Below are positions 44,363-56,116 of a DNA stretch of 64,000 nt, piece after piece (position 1 is the stretch's first letter; every line of letters starts with the position of its first letter). The position numbers and the translations under genes were made by a program. Source of the DNA: Cupriavidus necator N-1 (GTDB lineage Bacteria; Pseudomonadota; Gammaproteobacteria; Burkholderiales; Burkholderiaceae); contig NC_015726.1 in the NCBI RefSeq assembly GCF_000219215.1, forward strand, positions 3,658,001 through 3,722,000, written 5' to 3'. Below the pieces are notes generated by a model that saw only the letters and a list, made by a program, of their open reading frames with translations, was not told the DNA's origin and ran no database searches.

Positions 44363-45505
44363 ATGCCAACTCCCGACCAGACTCCGATGTTTCCGCCGTA
44401 CCCACCGCTGCGCAGCCACCTGGCAGCACCGGCCCGGCAACGGCGCCGCCTGCTTGCCGCCGCCGGCGCGGCACTGGCCCTGCCCGCCTGGCCAGCGCTG
44501 TCGCAGACGCAGGCGCAGGCGCGCCGCACGGTCGTGGTCGGCCACCTGCTCGACCGCGGCGGCGCACAAGCCGACCTTGCGCGCGACTACCTGGCCGGGG
44601 CCAAGGTCATGTTTGACGCCGTCAACGCCAGCAACGGCCCGGTGCGCATCGCGCACGTCGTCCGCGATGCCGATCCCGACCCGCACCGCGCGCTGGCGCA
44701 GGCGGTGTCGCTGGCCGATACCGACCGCGCCGAGCTGCTGTTCGGCCCCGGCGACCGGCTGTTGCCGGCGCTGGCCGCATCGGCCGAGCTGGGCCGGCGC
44801 GGCGTCCAGATCGTGGCGCCGCTATCGGGCCTTGGGCTGACGGCCGACAACGTCTGGTTCACCCGCGCCGACTACCAGGCCGAACTGGACGCGGCGGTAC
44901 GTCAGCTGCGCAGCTATGGCCTGACCAGCATCGCGCTGGCCCTGGCGCCGGACTTCGCTGCCCCCTCGCTGGCCCGGCTTGAGGCGCAGACCGGCGCGCG
45001 CGCGGTGCCGCTCGACGCCAATCCCGATGCCGCCGCCCGGCGCATCGCCGCCACCCGCCCGGGCGCGGTGATCGTGGCGGGCGATACCCTTGCCTACGCG
45101 GGGCTCGGCCGCGCGCTGGCGGTGCAGGGCTGGTACGGTTTCCTGGTCGGGCTGTCGTCGGTCAGCGCCACCGCCGCGCGCGAGATCCTGGGCGCTGGCT
45201 ACAGCGGGGGCATGGTGCTGACCCAGGTCGCGCCCGGGCCGCAACAGGCCACGCTGCGGGTGGTGAAGGAACACGTGGCGCGCATGAAGCAATACCTGGA
45301 TGAGCCGCCGTCGCCGGCCACGCTGGCCGGCTATATCGGCGCGGCGTGGCTGGCGCGCGCGCTGGCTGGCCTGCGCGGCAGCGGCGCGGCCGAGATGCGG
45401 CGGGCGCTGCAGGGGCGCGTGGACGTGGGCGATTTTTCGCTCGACTTCACGCACGGGCAGCGCGGCTCGCAGTACGTCACGCTGGCGGCGTCAGCCGCGC
45501 GGTAA
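44363..45505 (+). CDS. Periplasmic binding protein, type 1 (branched-chain amino acid-binding-like)
   Basis: This 380-residue protein has a twin-arginine-like signal (RQRRRLLAAAGAALALPAWPALS) and a Peripla_BP_6 domain: TVVVGHLLDRGGAQADLARDYLAGAKVMFDAV (described by blocks, about residues 55-85), LLFGPGDRLLPALAASAELG, FTRADYQAELDAAVRQL, and a C-terminal LAGYIGAAWLARALAGLRG. Such proteins deliver ligands to ABC importers, but no permease or ATPase is nearby. It is convergent with the histidine kinase gene and overlaps it by 15 bp, so it might act as a stand-alone ligand sensor. In-frame starts at 44363 and 44387; neither has a good ribosome site. Confidence 0.8.
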   Translation: MPTPDQTPMFPPYPPLRSHLAAPARQRRRLLAAAGAALALPAWPALSQTQAQARRTVVVGHLLDRGGAQADLARDYLAGAKVMFDAVNASNGPVRIAHVVRDADPDPHRALAQAVSLADTDRAELLFGPGDRLLPALAASAELGRRGVQIVAPLSGLGLTADNVWFTRADYQAELDAAVRQLRSYGLTSIALALAPDFAAPSLARLEAQTGARAVPLDANPDAAARRIAATRPGAVIVAGDTLAYAGLGRALAVQGWYGFLVGLSSVSATAAREILGAGYSGGMVLTQVAPGPQQATLRVVKEHVARMKQYLDEPPSPATLAGYIGAAWLARALAGLRGSGAAEMRRALQGRVDVGDFSLDFTHGQRGSQYVTLAASAAR

Positions 45506-46588
45506 GGACAGGCGCGCGCGCAGGCCGCCTTCAGGGCGGTTGCTCAGGGTCAGCTCGCCGCCATGGCGCGCGGCAATGTCGGCCGCGATCGACAACCCCA
45601 TGCCGACCCCGCCGGTGGCGCGGCTGCGCGAGGATTCGACGCGGTAGAACGGCTCGAGCACGCGCGGCAGCTCGTCGGGCGGGATGCCGGGGCCGTTGTC
45701 GCAGATGTCGATCAGCACCCGCTGCGGGCTGTCGGTCAGCACGATGCTGGCCGCGCCGGCGTAGCGCCGCGCATTTTCCACCAGGTTCACCACCGCGCGC
45801 CGCAGCTCGGACGGGCACGCCAGCAGCGGCTGCGCCTGGCCGCCGAGCCCGACCTTGTGGCCGGTCTCGGCGGCATCGTCGACCACCGCCTGCAGCAGCG
45901 CCAGCACATCCACGCGCTGGCGCGGGCCGCCGGCTTCGTCGCGGTCGCGCAGGTAGTACAGCGTGGCATCGATCAGGCCGTTCATCTCGGCCAGGTCCTG
46001 GCGCAGCCGGTAGCGCACGTCACGGACATCCGCGCTGTCCATGCGCTCGATGCGCAGGCTCATGCGCGTAAGCGGCGTGCGCAGGTCGTGCGACACCGCC
46101 GCCAGGAAACGCGATTGCTGTGCCAGCTGCGTGCGGATGCGCTGCTGCATATGGTTCAGCGCCTGCGCCGCGGCACGCGCTTCGGCCGGGCCGGCGCGCT
46201 CGTCCAGCGGCGCGGCGTGCACGTCCTGCGCCAGCCGGCCGGCACCGCTGGCCAACTCCTGCACCGGGCGCGCCAGCAGGCGCGCGCCGGCCCACGAAGC
46301 GGCCACAATCGCCGCCACCTGGAACAGCAGGCCCAGGTGCGGCGGCCAGGGCCAGCGCGGCGGCGGCGGCCGGGGCGGCATGCGTTCGCCGGACACCCCG
46401 GCGGGCGCGCCTTCCGGCCGCGGCCCGCCGGGGCGGTCACGCAGCACGCGCTCGCTGCCCGGCCGCGGGAACAGGCTTTCGATCACGGTCATGCCGAGCA
46501 GGTGCATGGCCAGCATGATGGCAGCCATCACCACGAACAGCCGCACGAACATCGAATCATGGCGCGCCAGCCGGCCCATCGCGTTCAT
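45491..46588 (-). CDS. Two-component sensor histidine kinase (EnvZ-like)
   Basis: This 365-residue kinase has two membrane helices (about 14-37 and 85-105) enclosing a short, Pro/Arg-rich periplasmic loop of about 47 residues without metal-type Cys or His clusters. A HAMP linker follows, then a dimerisation helix with phospho-acceptor His167 (AAVSHDLRTPLTR) and a catalytic domain with N box RRAVVNLVENARRYA, DICDNGPGIP and GVGMGLSIAADIAARHGG. Its start overlaps the regulator stop by four bases (ATGA) and has AGGAAGG upstream. The small loop suggests sensing within or near the membrane. Confidence 0.93.
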   Translation of the reverse strand: MNAMGRLARHDSMFVRLFVVMAAIMLAMHLLGMTVIESLFPRPGSERVLRDRPGGPRPEGAPAGVSGERMPPRPPPPRWPWPPHLGLLFQVAAIVAASWAGARLLARPVQELASGAGRLAQDVHAAPLDERAGPAEARAAAQALNHMQQRIRTQLAQQSRFLAAVSHDLRTPLTRMSLRIERMDSADVRDVRYRLRQDLAEMNGLIDATLYYLRDRDEAGGPRQRVDVLALLQAVVDDAAETGHKVGLGGQAQPLLACPSELRRAVVNLVENARRYAGAASIVLTDSPQRVLIDICDNGPGIPPDELPRVLEPFYRVESSRSRATGGVGMGLSIAADIAARHGGELTLSNRPEGGLRARLSLPRG

Positions 46589-47340
46589 CCTTCCTGCGTG
46601 GCGGTAAAGACATAGCCCACGCCGCGCACGCTGCGGATCAGCGTGGGGTCGCGCGGATCGTCGCGCAGCTTCTGGCGCAGCCGTGACACCAGCAGGTCGA
46701 TGCTGCGGTCGAACACATCGAGGCCGCGGCCGCGCGCCTGGTTGATCAGCAGTTCGCGGTCGAGCACGCGGTTGGGCTGTTCGACAAAGGCCAGCAGCAG
46801 GCGGAATTCGGCATTGGACAGCGGCACCACCACCTCGTCGCGGTCGACCAGCTGGCGCAGCGTGGTGTTCAGGCGCCAGTCGCCGAAGCGCACCTCATGC
46901 CCGGAGGGCGCCGCGCCCTGGCGCGCGTCGGCGCCGTGGCCACGGATACGGCGCAGCACGGTGTGGATGCGCGCCACCAGTTCGCGCATCTCGAAGGGCT
47001 TGGTCACGTAGTCGTCTGCGCCAACTTCCAGCCCGACCACGCGGTCGGCCAACTCAGCGCGCGCGGTCAGCATGATGACCGCGACTTCGGTGCGCGCGCG
47101 CAGTTCGCGACACAGCGCCAGGCCGTTTTCGCCGGGCAGCGACAGGTCAAGGATCACCAGGTGGTAGCGCGTGGCGGCCATCGCCTGCCGCATCTCGGCA
47201 CCGCCCTCGACGCCATCGGCCTGCATGCCGAAGGTGGACAGGTAGTCGGCCAGCATGGCGCGGATCTGGGGATCGTCGTCGACGATCAGCAGGCGGATGG
47301 GAAGCGTGGGGGTGAATTCCATAAGCGAAGGGATCGGCAT
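46585..47340 (-). CDS. OmpR-family response regulator
   Basis: This 251-residue regulator has a receiver domain (LLIVDDDPQIRAMLADYL with the acidic pair, phospho-acceptor D65 in LVILDLSLPGENG, and the lysine in DDYVTKPFEMREL). It is followed by a winged-helix DNA-binding domain (LSNAEFRLLLAFVEQPNRVLDRE; DVFDRSIDLLVSRLRQKL; TLIRSVRGVGYVF). It is coupled to the downstream kinase. In-frame starts are ATG 47340 and 47322. The inverted repeat at 47421-47436, between it and the divergent periplasmic gene, is a candidate binding site. Confidence 0.94.
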   Translation of the reverse strand: MPIPSLMEFTPTLPIRLLIVDDDPQIRAMLADYLSTFGMQADGVEGGAEMRQAMAATRYHLVILDLSLPGENGLALCRELRARTEVAVIMLTARAELADRVVGLEVGADDYVTKPFEMRELVARIHTVLRRIRGHGADARQGAAPSGHEVRFGDWRLNTTLRQLVDRDEVVVPLSNAEFRLLLAFVEQPNRVLDRELLINQARGRGLDVFDRSIDLLVSRLRQKLRDDPRDPTLIRSVRGVGYVFTATQEG

Positions 47341-47420
47341 ATACCGGCAGCAAGGGCCGGTGCCGGGGGCATGCGGTGCCCAACTTTACCAGCCCGCGAT
47401 GCCCCCACTATGCCGGCTTT

Positions 47421-47436
47421 GTATCAGCCCTGATAC
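47421..47436. promoter_or_regulatory. Perfect palindrome GTATCAG-CC-CTGATAC
   Basis: Two perfect 7-bp half-sites separated by 2 bp lie 81 bases upstream of the response-regulator gene and 170 bases before the divergent periplasmic gene. AT-richer than its surroundings, it looks like an operator shared by both. OmpR-type regulators usually bind direct repeats, so another protein is possible. Confidence 0.5.
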
Positions 47437-47606
47437 GCAGTCTTGCCGGCCAGCCATGCTTTGTACGGGATTGCAGTACGGGCCTGACCAACTGCTCAAG
47501 CATTGGCATGCGGCCTTCCCTAGCATGGACCGGCATTGACCCGAGCCAACCGCGGGCATCGCGCGGCACGTTGCCACGACGGTGTCTGCCATCACAGGAG
47601 AACGCC

Positions 47607-48104
47607 ATGCCATTTCCGCCGACCCGCCTGCGCACCGCCGCTTCCCTGCTGGCGCTGTGCACCGCGTGCCTGCTGGCCACGCCGGCCAGCGCGCTGCAAT
47701 CCGGCCCGCCGCCGACAGGGGCGATGCCGCCACCGCCCTCCGCGCCGGCATCCGCCGAGTCGCTGGGACTCAGTGCCGCGCAGGCCAGGCTCTGGCAGGC
47801 CGCACGCAGCGACACGCGCGAAGCCGAGGCCCATGCACTGGAACTGCACGCGCGCCTGCTGCGCGAGACTGCCGACGAAACCCCCGACGCACCGCTGCGG
47901 CCGCGCGCGCAGGCCATGGACCGACTGCACGATGCGCTGGAGCAGGACCGCCGCGCGGTGCGCGAACGCTGGCTGGCGCTGGACGACAGCCTCGACCCGG
48001 CCCAGCGCCGGCGCCTGCGCGCCGCGCCCGAAGCCGCGCGCTGGATGGGCCTGCCGCCCGCGGGCGCGATGATGATGCCGCCGCCGGGCGGACCGCAGCG
48101 GTAG
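47607..48104 (+). CDS. Small helical periplasmic protein (Spy/CpxP-like layout)
   Basis: This 165-residue protein has a Sec signal (about residues 1-30, ending ATPASA), a Pro-rich stretch, then a largely helical, Arg/Glu/Ala-rich domain with LGLSAAQARLWQAARSDTRE and DRLHDALEQDRRAVRERW, and a Pro/Met-rich tail (MMMPPPGG). The length, secretion and helical LSxxQ-like start recall Spy/CpxP stress chaperones, but I see no exact LTxxQ motif. The start at 47607 has CAGGAGAAC. It is divergent from the two-component genes and is their likely target. Confidence 0.68.
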   Translation: MPFPPTRLRTAASLLALCTACLLATPASALQSGPPPTGAMPPPPSAPASAESLGLSAAQARLWQAARSDTREAEAHALELHARLLRETADETPDAPLRPRAQAMDRLHDALEQDRRAVRERWLALDDSLDPAQRRRLRAAPEAARWMGLPPAGAMMMPPPGGPQR

Positions 48105-48118
48105 GTTCGCGGCCGCCG

Positions 48119-48155
48119 CAAAAAAACGCCCCCGCACGCTCGCGCGCCGGGGGCG
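48119..48155 (-). terminator. Terminator of the helicase gene
   Basis: CGCCCCCG (48127-48134) and CGGGGGCG (48148-48155) pair; on the minus strand the stem is followed by seven T (A-run at 48120-48126). It lies about 170 bases beyond the helicase stop and 15 bases past the end of the convergent periplasmic gene. Confidence 0.8.
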
Positions 48156-48326
48156 AATAACAGGGAAGTTCCGAACGAGACGTCCGGCGCAGCAGGCAGA
48201 CCGGGCGGGCCTGCCGCGGCGCCACCCGCGCACACGGCGCGAGCAGCACAGCCGCCATACTAGGGACGCCTGCGCCCGGCGTCTTGTCAGCCTGGTAGGC
48301 CTTTGTATCGGGACTGTAGCGCCCGT

Positions 48327-50423
48327 TCAGCCCGGGGCCGTCTTGCCGCCGGTTCCCAGCAGTGCCTTGAGCGCGCCGAGCCGGTCCTTGGGGCTCATCG
48401 CCGGGGTTTCATCGACCGGCGCAGGCGCTTCCTCCAGCTTCATCTCGCCGATAAAGCGCGAAGGCTGGCACGAGTAGGTCTCGCGCGCGCGCTTGCGCTT
48501 CTTGCACCAGCTGACATGTAGGCTGCGCTGCGCGCGGGTGATGCCGACATACATCAGCCGCCGCTCTTCCTCGATCTTTTCGTCGCTCATGTCCTCGTCT
48601 TCGCGGCAGTGCGGCAGGATGCCCTCTTCCACGCCGACCAGGAACACGTGCGGATATTCCAGCCCTTTGGACGCATGCAGCGTGGACAGCCGCACCGCGT
48701 CGGGGTCTTCCTCGCGGCCTTCCAGCATGCTCATCAGCGCCACGGTCTGGGTCAGTTCGAGCAGGTTCTTGCCTTCGCTGCCGAAGCCGTCGGCATTGTC
48801 GAAGCCGGTGGCTTCCTCGCCCTCGGCGCCTTCTGGCTTGGTGCCCTTGCGCTTGAGCCAGTCCAGGAATTCCAGCGTGTTAGTCCAGCGCGACTGCGCC
48901 TGCCGTTCGTCGAAGCTGTCGTACAGGTAGGCCTCGTAGTGGATGCCTTCCATCAGGTCGTCCAGCACCACGGTGGCCGGATCCTTGGCCGCGCGGTCGG
49001 CCAGCCGCACCATCGATTCGCAGAATATGCGCAACGGCTCTAGCTGGCGCGGCTGCAGCTTGCCTTCGATGCCGCCCATCATCGCGGCCTCGAACAGCGA
49101 CACCTTGGCCTGGCCAGCAAAGGTGCCCAGCGCTTCCAGCGTGGTGTTGCCCACGCCGCGGCGCGGCGTGGTAATGGCGCGGATAAAGGCGGGATCGTCG
49201 TCGGGGTTGGCAATCAGGCGCAGGTAGGCGCAGATGTCCTTGATCTCGGCCTTGTCGAAGAAGCTCTGGCCGCCCGACAGTACATAGGGAATGCGCTCGC
49301 GCCGCAGGATCTGCTCGAACAGCCGCGCCTGGTGGTTGCCGCGATAGAGGATGGCGTAGTCGCGGAACTGCGCGCGGCGCTCGAACTTGTGCGCGGACAG
49401 GCGGAACACCACCGACTCGGCCTCGTGCTCCTCGTCGTTCATCGGGTGGATGGCGATGGGGTCGCCCATGCCGTGCTCGCTCCACAGCTTCTTGTCGAAC
49501 AGCTTGGGGTTGTTGGCGATGACCGCGTTGGCCGCTTCCAGGATGCGCACGGTGGAGCGGTAGTTCTGCTCCAGCTTGATCACCTTCAGGTCCGGGAAAT
49601 CGGTCTGCAGCCCGCGCAGGTTGTCCAGCGTGGCGCCGCGCCAGCCATAGATGGCCTGGTCGTCGTCGCCCACCGCGGTAAAGGCCGGCGCGCGCAGGTG
49701 CGAGCCGCCCGCCAGCAGTTTCAGCAACTGGTACTGGCAGGCGTTGGTGTCCTGGTATTCGTCGACCAGGAAGTAGCGCAGGCGGTTCTGCCACTTGAGT
49801 TGCACGGCTTCATTGCGCGCGAACAGCTCGGCAGGCAGGCGGATCAGGTCGTCGAAATCCACCGCCTGGTAGGCGTGCAGCGTGGCCACGTAGTTGCGGT
49901 AGACCAGCGCGGCCTGGTGCTCGTCGGCATTGGCGGCCTGCGCGATCGCTGCCTCCGGATCGACCATGCCGTTCTTCCACAGCGAGATCGTGCCCTGCAC
50001 GCCGCGGATCAGCTTCTTGTCGGTGGTGCCCAGCTGCTCCTGGATCAGGCCGAAGCAATCATCCGAATCCATAATCGAAAACTGCGGCTTCAGGCCCACG
50101 TGCTCGGCCTCCATGCGCAGGATTTGCACCCCGAGCGAGTGGAAGGTACAGACCGTCAGCTGCTTGAGCGGGATGCGCTTGCCCTCGCGCGTGGTCTTGC
50201 CCTCCATCAGCTTGCCGATACGCTCCTGCATCTCCTTGGCGGCCTTGTTGGTAAAGGTGACGGCGGCGATATGGCGCGGCTCGAAACCCTTGTCCTCGAT
50301 CAGATGCGCGATCTTCTGCGTGATCACCCGGGTCTTGCCGGAGCCCGCCCCGGCCAGCACCAGGCAAGGGCCGTCCAGGTAGCGGACGGCTTCAGATTGG
50401 GCGGGGTTCAGGCCATGGGTCAT
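48327..50423 (-). CDS. rep: UvrD/Rep-family ATP-dependent DNA helicase (Rep-like)
   Basis: This 698-residue superfamily 1A helicase has Walker A LVLAGAGSGKTRVITQKIA, motif Ia TFTNKAAKEMQERI, motif II LVDEYQDTN, motif III AVGDDDQAIYGWRGA, motif IV KLEQNYRST, motif V LSTLHASKGLEYPHVFL and motif VI EERRLMYVGITRAQ. Length and layout fit Rep, which clears proteins ahead of the replication fork, better than UvrD, which has a longer C-terminus. The start is the ATG at 50423 (MTHGLNPAQSEAVRYLDGP). It stands alone with its own terminator. Confidence 0.92.
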   Translation of the reverse strand: MTHGLNPAQSEAVRYLDGPCLVLAGAGSGKTRVITQKIAHLIEDKGFEPRHIAAVTFTNKAAKEMQERIGKLMEGKTTREGKRIPLKQLTVCTFHSLGVQILRMEAEHVGLKPQFSIMDSDDCFGLIQEQLGTTDKKLIRGVQGTISLWKNGMVDPEAAIAQAANADEHQAALVYRNYVATLHAYQAVDFDDLIRLPAELFARNEAVQLKWQNRLRYFLVDEYQDTNACQYQLLKLLAGGSHLRAPAFTAVGDDDQAIYGWRGATLDNLRGLQTDFPDLKVIKLEQNYRSTVRILEAANAVIANNPKLFDKKLWSEHGMGDPIAIHPMNDEEHEAESVVFRLSAHKFERRAQFRDYAILYRGNHQARLFEQILRRERIPYVLSGGQSFFDKAEIKDICAYLRLIANPDDDPAFIRAITTPRRGVGNTTLEALGTFAGQAKVSLFEAAMMGGIEGKLQPRQLEPLRIFCESMVRLADRAAKDPATVVLDDLMEGIHYEAYLYDSFDERQAQSRWTNTLEFLDWLKRKGTKPEGAEGEEATGFDNADGFGSEGKNLLELTQTVALMSMLEGREEDPDAVRLSTLHASKGLEYPHVFLVGVEEGILPHCREDEDMSDEKIEEERRLMYVGITRAQRSLHVSWCKKRKRARETYSCQPSRFIGEMKLEEAPAPVDETPAMSPKDRLGALKALLGTGGKTAPG

Positions 50424-50705
50424 GCGAGGGATGCGGTTGGAGGCGGGGAAATCAGCAGGAACAGCGGAAGGCCAGGCGGGACACGCCGGCACCCCAAAAA
50501 CGGGCTCGGCGGCAAAGCTGACGATGTTAACACGCTGGCCGCGGCAGGTCAGTCAGCGCAAACCGCGTTGACAGGGCCGGTTGTGTCACTGGCGTAACAC
50601 TTCGTAAAGGCCGGAGCCAATCGCGCAACGCAACGCTCTAACTGATATGTCCCCCGGCCTGCGCGGCGGGGGTGACATGCTTGAATCATCACACCGGAGC
50701 CAATA

Positions 50706-50933
50706 ATGAAAACCCTGCAGACTTTGACCAAGGTGACCCTGATCGGCGCGACCGTCGCGGCCTTTGCCGGTTGCGCGGACATGACCCCGAAGCAGCGTAA
50801 TACCGCCATTGGCGCGGGCGCGGGTGCCGTGGGCGGCGCCATCCTCACCGAAGGCAGTGCGCTGGGTACGCTGGGTGGCGCGGCCGTGGGCGGCGTGATC
50901 GGTAACGTTGTCACCGACGACAAGAAGAAGTAA
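50706..50933 (+). CDS. Glycine-zipper lipoprotein (OsmB-like)
   Basis: This 75-residue protein has a short signal and lipobox FAGC (about residues 20-23), DMTPKQRNTAIGAGAGAVGGA and a Gly-zipper repeat (LGTLGGAAVGGVIGNVV), ending in DDKKK. The pattern matches OsmB-like or 17-kDa-surface-antigen-type small lipoproteins, usually induced by envelope or osmotic stress. The ATG at 50706 has CCGGAG upstream. It is 43 bp before the riboswitch promoter and is unrelated to the glycine genes. Confidence 0.82.
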   Translation: MKTLQTLTKVTLIGATVAAFAGCADMTPKQRNTAIGAGAGAVGGAILTEGSALGTLGGAAVGGVIGNVVTDDKKK

Positions 50934-50975
50934 GCCAGACCCGCAGCGACAGGTACGGCAGGCTCCCTGGCCGGT

Positions 50976-51004
50976 TTGACAAAGGCCGGGGCCTCCCGTA
51001 CATT
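50976..51004 (+). promoter_or_regulatory. Promoter of the glycine-riboswitch transcript
   Basis: TTGACA (50976-50981, perfect) and TACATT (50999-51004) are 17 bp apart. The predicted start near 51011 falls just before the first riboswitch aptamer. Confidence 0.75.
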
Positions 51005-51011
51005 GCGCGCA

Positions 51012-51306
51012 TCCGACCGGGAGAGCGCGCATCGCCTGCGCCGCCGAAGGGGTATCACCCGAAAACTCTCAGGCACCACGGACCGATCGGATCGGCATGC
51101 AATATGCACACGATGCATGCCGCACTCTGGAGAGCGGCACCCGCCATTCGTGGCGAGCGTGCCCACCGAAGGGGCGCACGAGGATGGGGTCCGGCAGGAT
51201 CCGCCTTGTAATCTCTCAGGTATCGAGGACAGAGGGGTCATCCGCCGCAGCGGATTGCTACGCCACATTCAGGCGCGGCGAGCGTTGCGGCGGATGGCCC
51301 TTTTTT
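51012..51306 (+). promoter_or_regulatory. Tandem glycine riboswitch with expression-platform terminator
   Basis: The first aptamer (about 51014-51100) has the conserved CCGGGAGAGCG, GCCGAAGGGG and CTCTCAGGCACC followed by ACGGAC. The second (about 51121-51237) repeats them as TGGAGAGCGGC, ACCGAAGGGGCGC and TCTCTCAGGTATCGAGGACAGA. Directly after it CATCCGCCGCA (51239-51249) pairs with TGCGGCGGATG (51286-51296), followed by GCCC and TTTTTT (51301-51306), a terminator. In gcvT-type switches glycine binding prevents this terminator, so glycine turns on its own cleavage genes. gcvT starts 35 bases later. Confidence 0.95.
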
Positions 51307-51340
51307 GTTTTCGCCAACCGAGATTGCCCCCGAGGATTCC

Positions 51341-52468
51341 ATGACGCTCCAGGCCACGCCCCTCAACGCCATCCACCGCGCCCTCGGCGCCCGCATGGTT
51401 GATTTCGGCGGCTGGGACATGCCGGTCAACTACGGCTCCCAGATCGAAGAACACAATGCCGTGCGCACCGACGCCGGCATGTTCGACGTGTCGCACATGT
51501 GCGTGGTCGACCTCACCGGCGCCAATACCCGCAGCTTCCTGCGCGGCCTGCTGGCCAACAATGTCGACAAGCTGCAGACCCCGGGCAAGGCGCTCTACTC
51601 CTGCATGCTGGATGAGAAAGGCGGCGTGATCGACGACCTGATCGTCTACTTCTTTGCCGAGGACCGCTTCCGCCTGGTCGTCAACGCCAGCACCGCGCTG
51701 GGCGACATCGAATGGATCCGCGCGCGCAATGCCGCCACCGGCAGCGATGTGACCATCACGCCGCGCCGTGAAGATGTTGCGCCTGCAGGCGTGCAGCCTC
51801 TGGCCATCGTCGCCGTGCAGGGGCCCAACGCCCGCACCACGGTGTGGAGCACCTTCCCCTCGACCCAGCCGTCGGACACGCTCAAGCCCTTCAACGCCGC
51901 CGTGGTCCAGGACCCGGCCATCGGCGAGATCATGGTGGCCCGCACCGGCTACACCGGCGAAGACGGCTTCGAGCTGGTGGTGCCGGCCGAAAACGTTGCC
52001 GCCGTCTGGGAAAAGCTGAACGCCGCCGGCGTGCGTCCGGCGGGCCTGGGCGCGCGCGACACCCTGCGCCTGGAAGCCGGCATGAACCTGTACGGCCAGG
52101 ACATGGATATCAACACCTCGCCGCTGGATGCGGGCCTGGCCTGGACGGTGGACCTGCAGAGCGAGCGCGATTTCACCGGCAAGGCAGCACTGGGCGCGGC
52201 CGGTTCGCGCCAGCAATTCCTCGGGCTGATCCTGCGTGACAAAGGCGGCGTCCTGCGCGCCCACCAGAAAGTGATCACCCCGGCCGGTGACGGTGAAATC
52301 ACCAGCGGCACCTTCAGCCCGTCGCTGTCGCAGTCCATCGCCTTTGCCCGCCTGCCGAAGGATGTCGCCGTGGGCGATACCGTGCAGGTGGAGATCCGCG
52401 ACCGCAAACTCAACGCGACTGTGGTTAAACTGCCGTTTGTGCGTAATGGCAAGGCACTCGTGAGCTGA
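51341..52468 (+). CDS. gcvT: Glycine cleavage system T protein (aminomethyltransferase)
   Basis: GcvT moves the methylene group from the lipoyl arm of GcvH to tetrahydrofolate and frees ammonia. The 375-residue protein has [50 protein letters not shown], and the folate-side blocks [12 protein letters not shown] and [18 protein letters not shown]. The ATG at 51341 follows CGAGGATT; an in-frame ATG at 51305 lies inside the terminator run. First gene of the riboswitch-controlled operon. Confidence 0.97.
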   Translation: MTLQATPLNAIHRALGARMVDFGGWDMPVNYGSQIEEHNAVRTDAGMFDVSHMCVVDLTGANTRSFLRGLLANNVDKLQTPGKALYSCMLDEKGGVIDDLIVYFFAEDRFRLVVNASTALGDIEWIRARNAATGSDVTITPRREDVAPAGVQPLAIVAVQGPNARTTVWSTFPSTQPSDTLKPFNAAVVQDPAIGEIMVARTGYTGEDGFELVVPAENVAAVWEKLNAAGVRPAGLGARDTLRLEAGMNLYGQDMDINTSPLDAGLAWTVDLQSERDFTGKAALGAAGSRQQFLGLILRDKGGVLRAHQKVITPAGDGEITSGTFSPSLSQSIAFARLPKDVAVGDTVQVEIRDRKLNATVVKLPFVRNGKALVS

Positions 52469-52556
52469 GGCTCATACCAACGGTCGCCCTCGCCTGCCGG
52501 CGCTTGCCGGGCAGGCATCACCCAACAAGAAACAGATCTGTATCCGGAGAACCTCC

Positions 52557-52937
52557 ATGAATTTCCCCGCTGACCTCAAGTACACCGAGTCGCATGAGTG
52601 GGTACGCGTCGAAGCCGACGGCACGCTCACCATCGGCATCACCGACCACGCGCAGGACGCGCTGGGCGACATCGTCTTCCTGGAACTGCCCGAAGTGGGC
52701 AAGTCGGTCGGTGCCGGCGACGCGCTGGCAGTGGTCGAATCGGTAAAGGCCGCTTCTGACATCTACGCCCCAGTGGCCGGCGAAGTGATCGCCGTCAACG
52801 AGGCCGCCACGGCCGCGCCGGAAAGCGTCAATGCCGACGCCTTCGACGCGTGGCTGTTCAAGCTCAAGCCGGCCAACGGCGACGACGTCAACGGCCTGAT
52901 GTCGGCCGACGCCTACAAGGCCAGCGTCGGCGCCTGA
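52557..52937 (+). CDS. gcvH: Glycine cleavage system H protein
   Basis: GcvH carries the aminomethyl group on a lipoyl lysine among the other subunits. The 126-residue protein opens with [16 protein letters not shown], and K64 in [19 protein letters not shown] is the lipoylated lysine. Length and motifs are standard. The ATG at 52557 follows CCGGAGAA, 88 bp after gcvT. It ends 100 bp before gcvP. Confidence 0.97.
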   Translation: MNFPADLKYTESHEWVRVEADGTLTIGITDHAQDALGDIVFLELPEVGKSVGAGDALAVVESVKAASDIYAPVAGEVIAVNEAATAAPESVNADAFDAWLFKLKPANGDDVNGLMSADAYKASVGA

Positions 52938-53037
52938 CGCCGGCGGCGCCGGTCCAACGATGGACCGGCCACTGCAGACTGACGCGCGCCATCCCGGCTG
53001 ACCACCGGCCGGCGCGCACCCCACGAGGTTCTTGCCA

Positions 53038-55968
<2,931 letters not shown>

Positions 55969-56027
55969 GCTTCGGACGGGCCGCCCGCGGCACTGGGCGC
56001 CCGCCAAAGCGCTATGCTCGATATGAA

Positions 56028-56053
56028 GGGCGCCGCGCCGTGCGGCGCCCGTT
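56028..56053 (+). terminator. GC-rich hairpin between gcvP and sdaA
   Basis: GGGCGCCGC (56028-56036) and GCGGCGCCC (56042-56050) pair perfectly around a five-base loop, followed only by GTTCTG. It may slow transcription or protect the gcvP 3' end rather than stop transcription fully, leaving some read-through to sdaA. Confidence 0.5.
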
Positions 56054-56116
56054 CTGAGCGAAGGCTGCAAAACGACAAGAGCCCTGCGCGGGCCATCGAC
56101 ATTCTGGAGACTTCCC

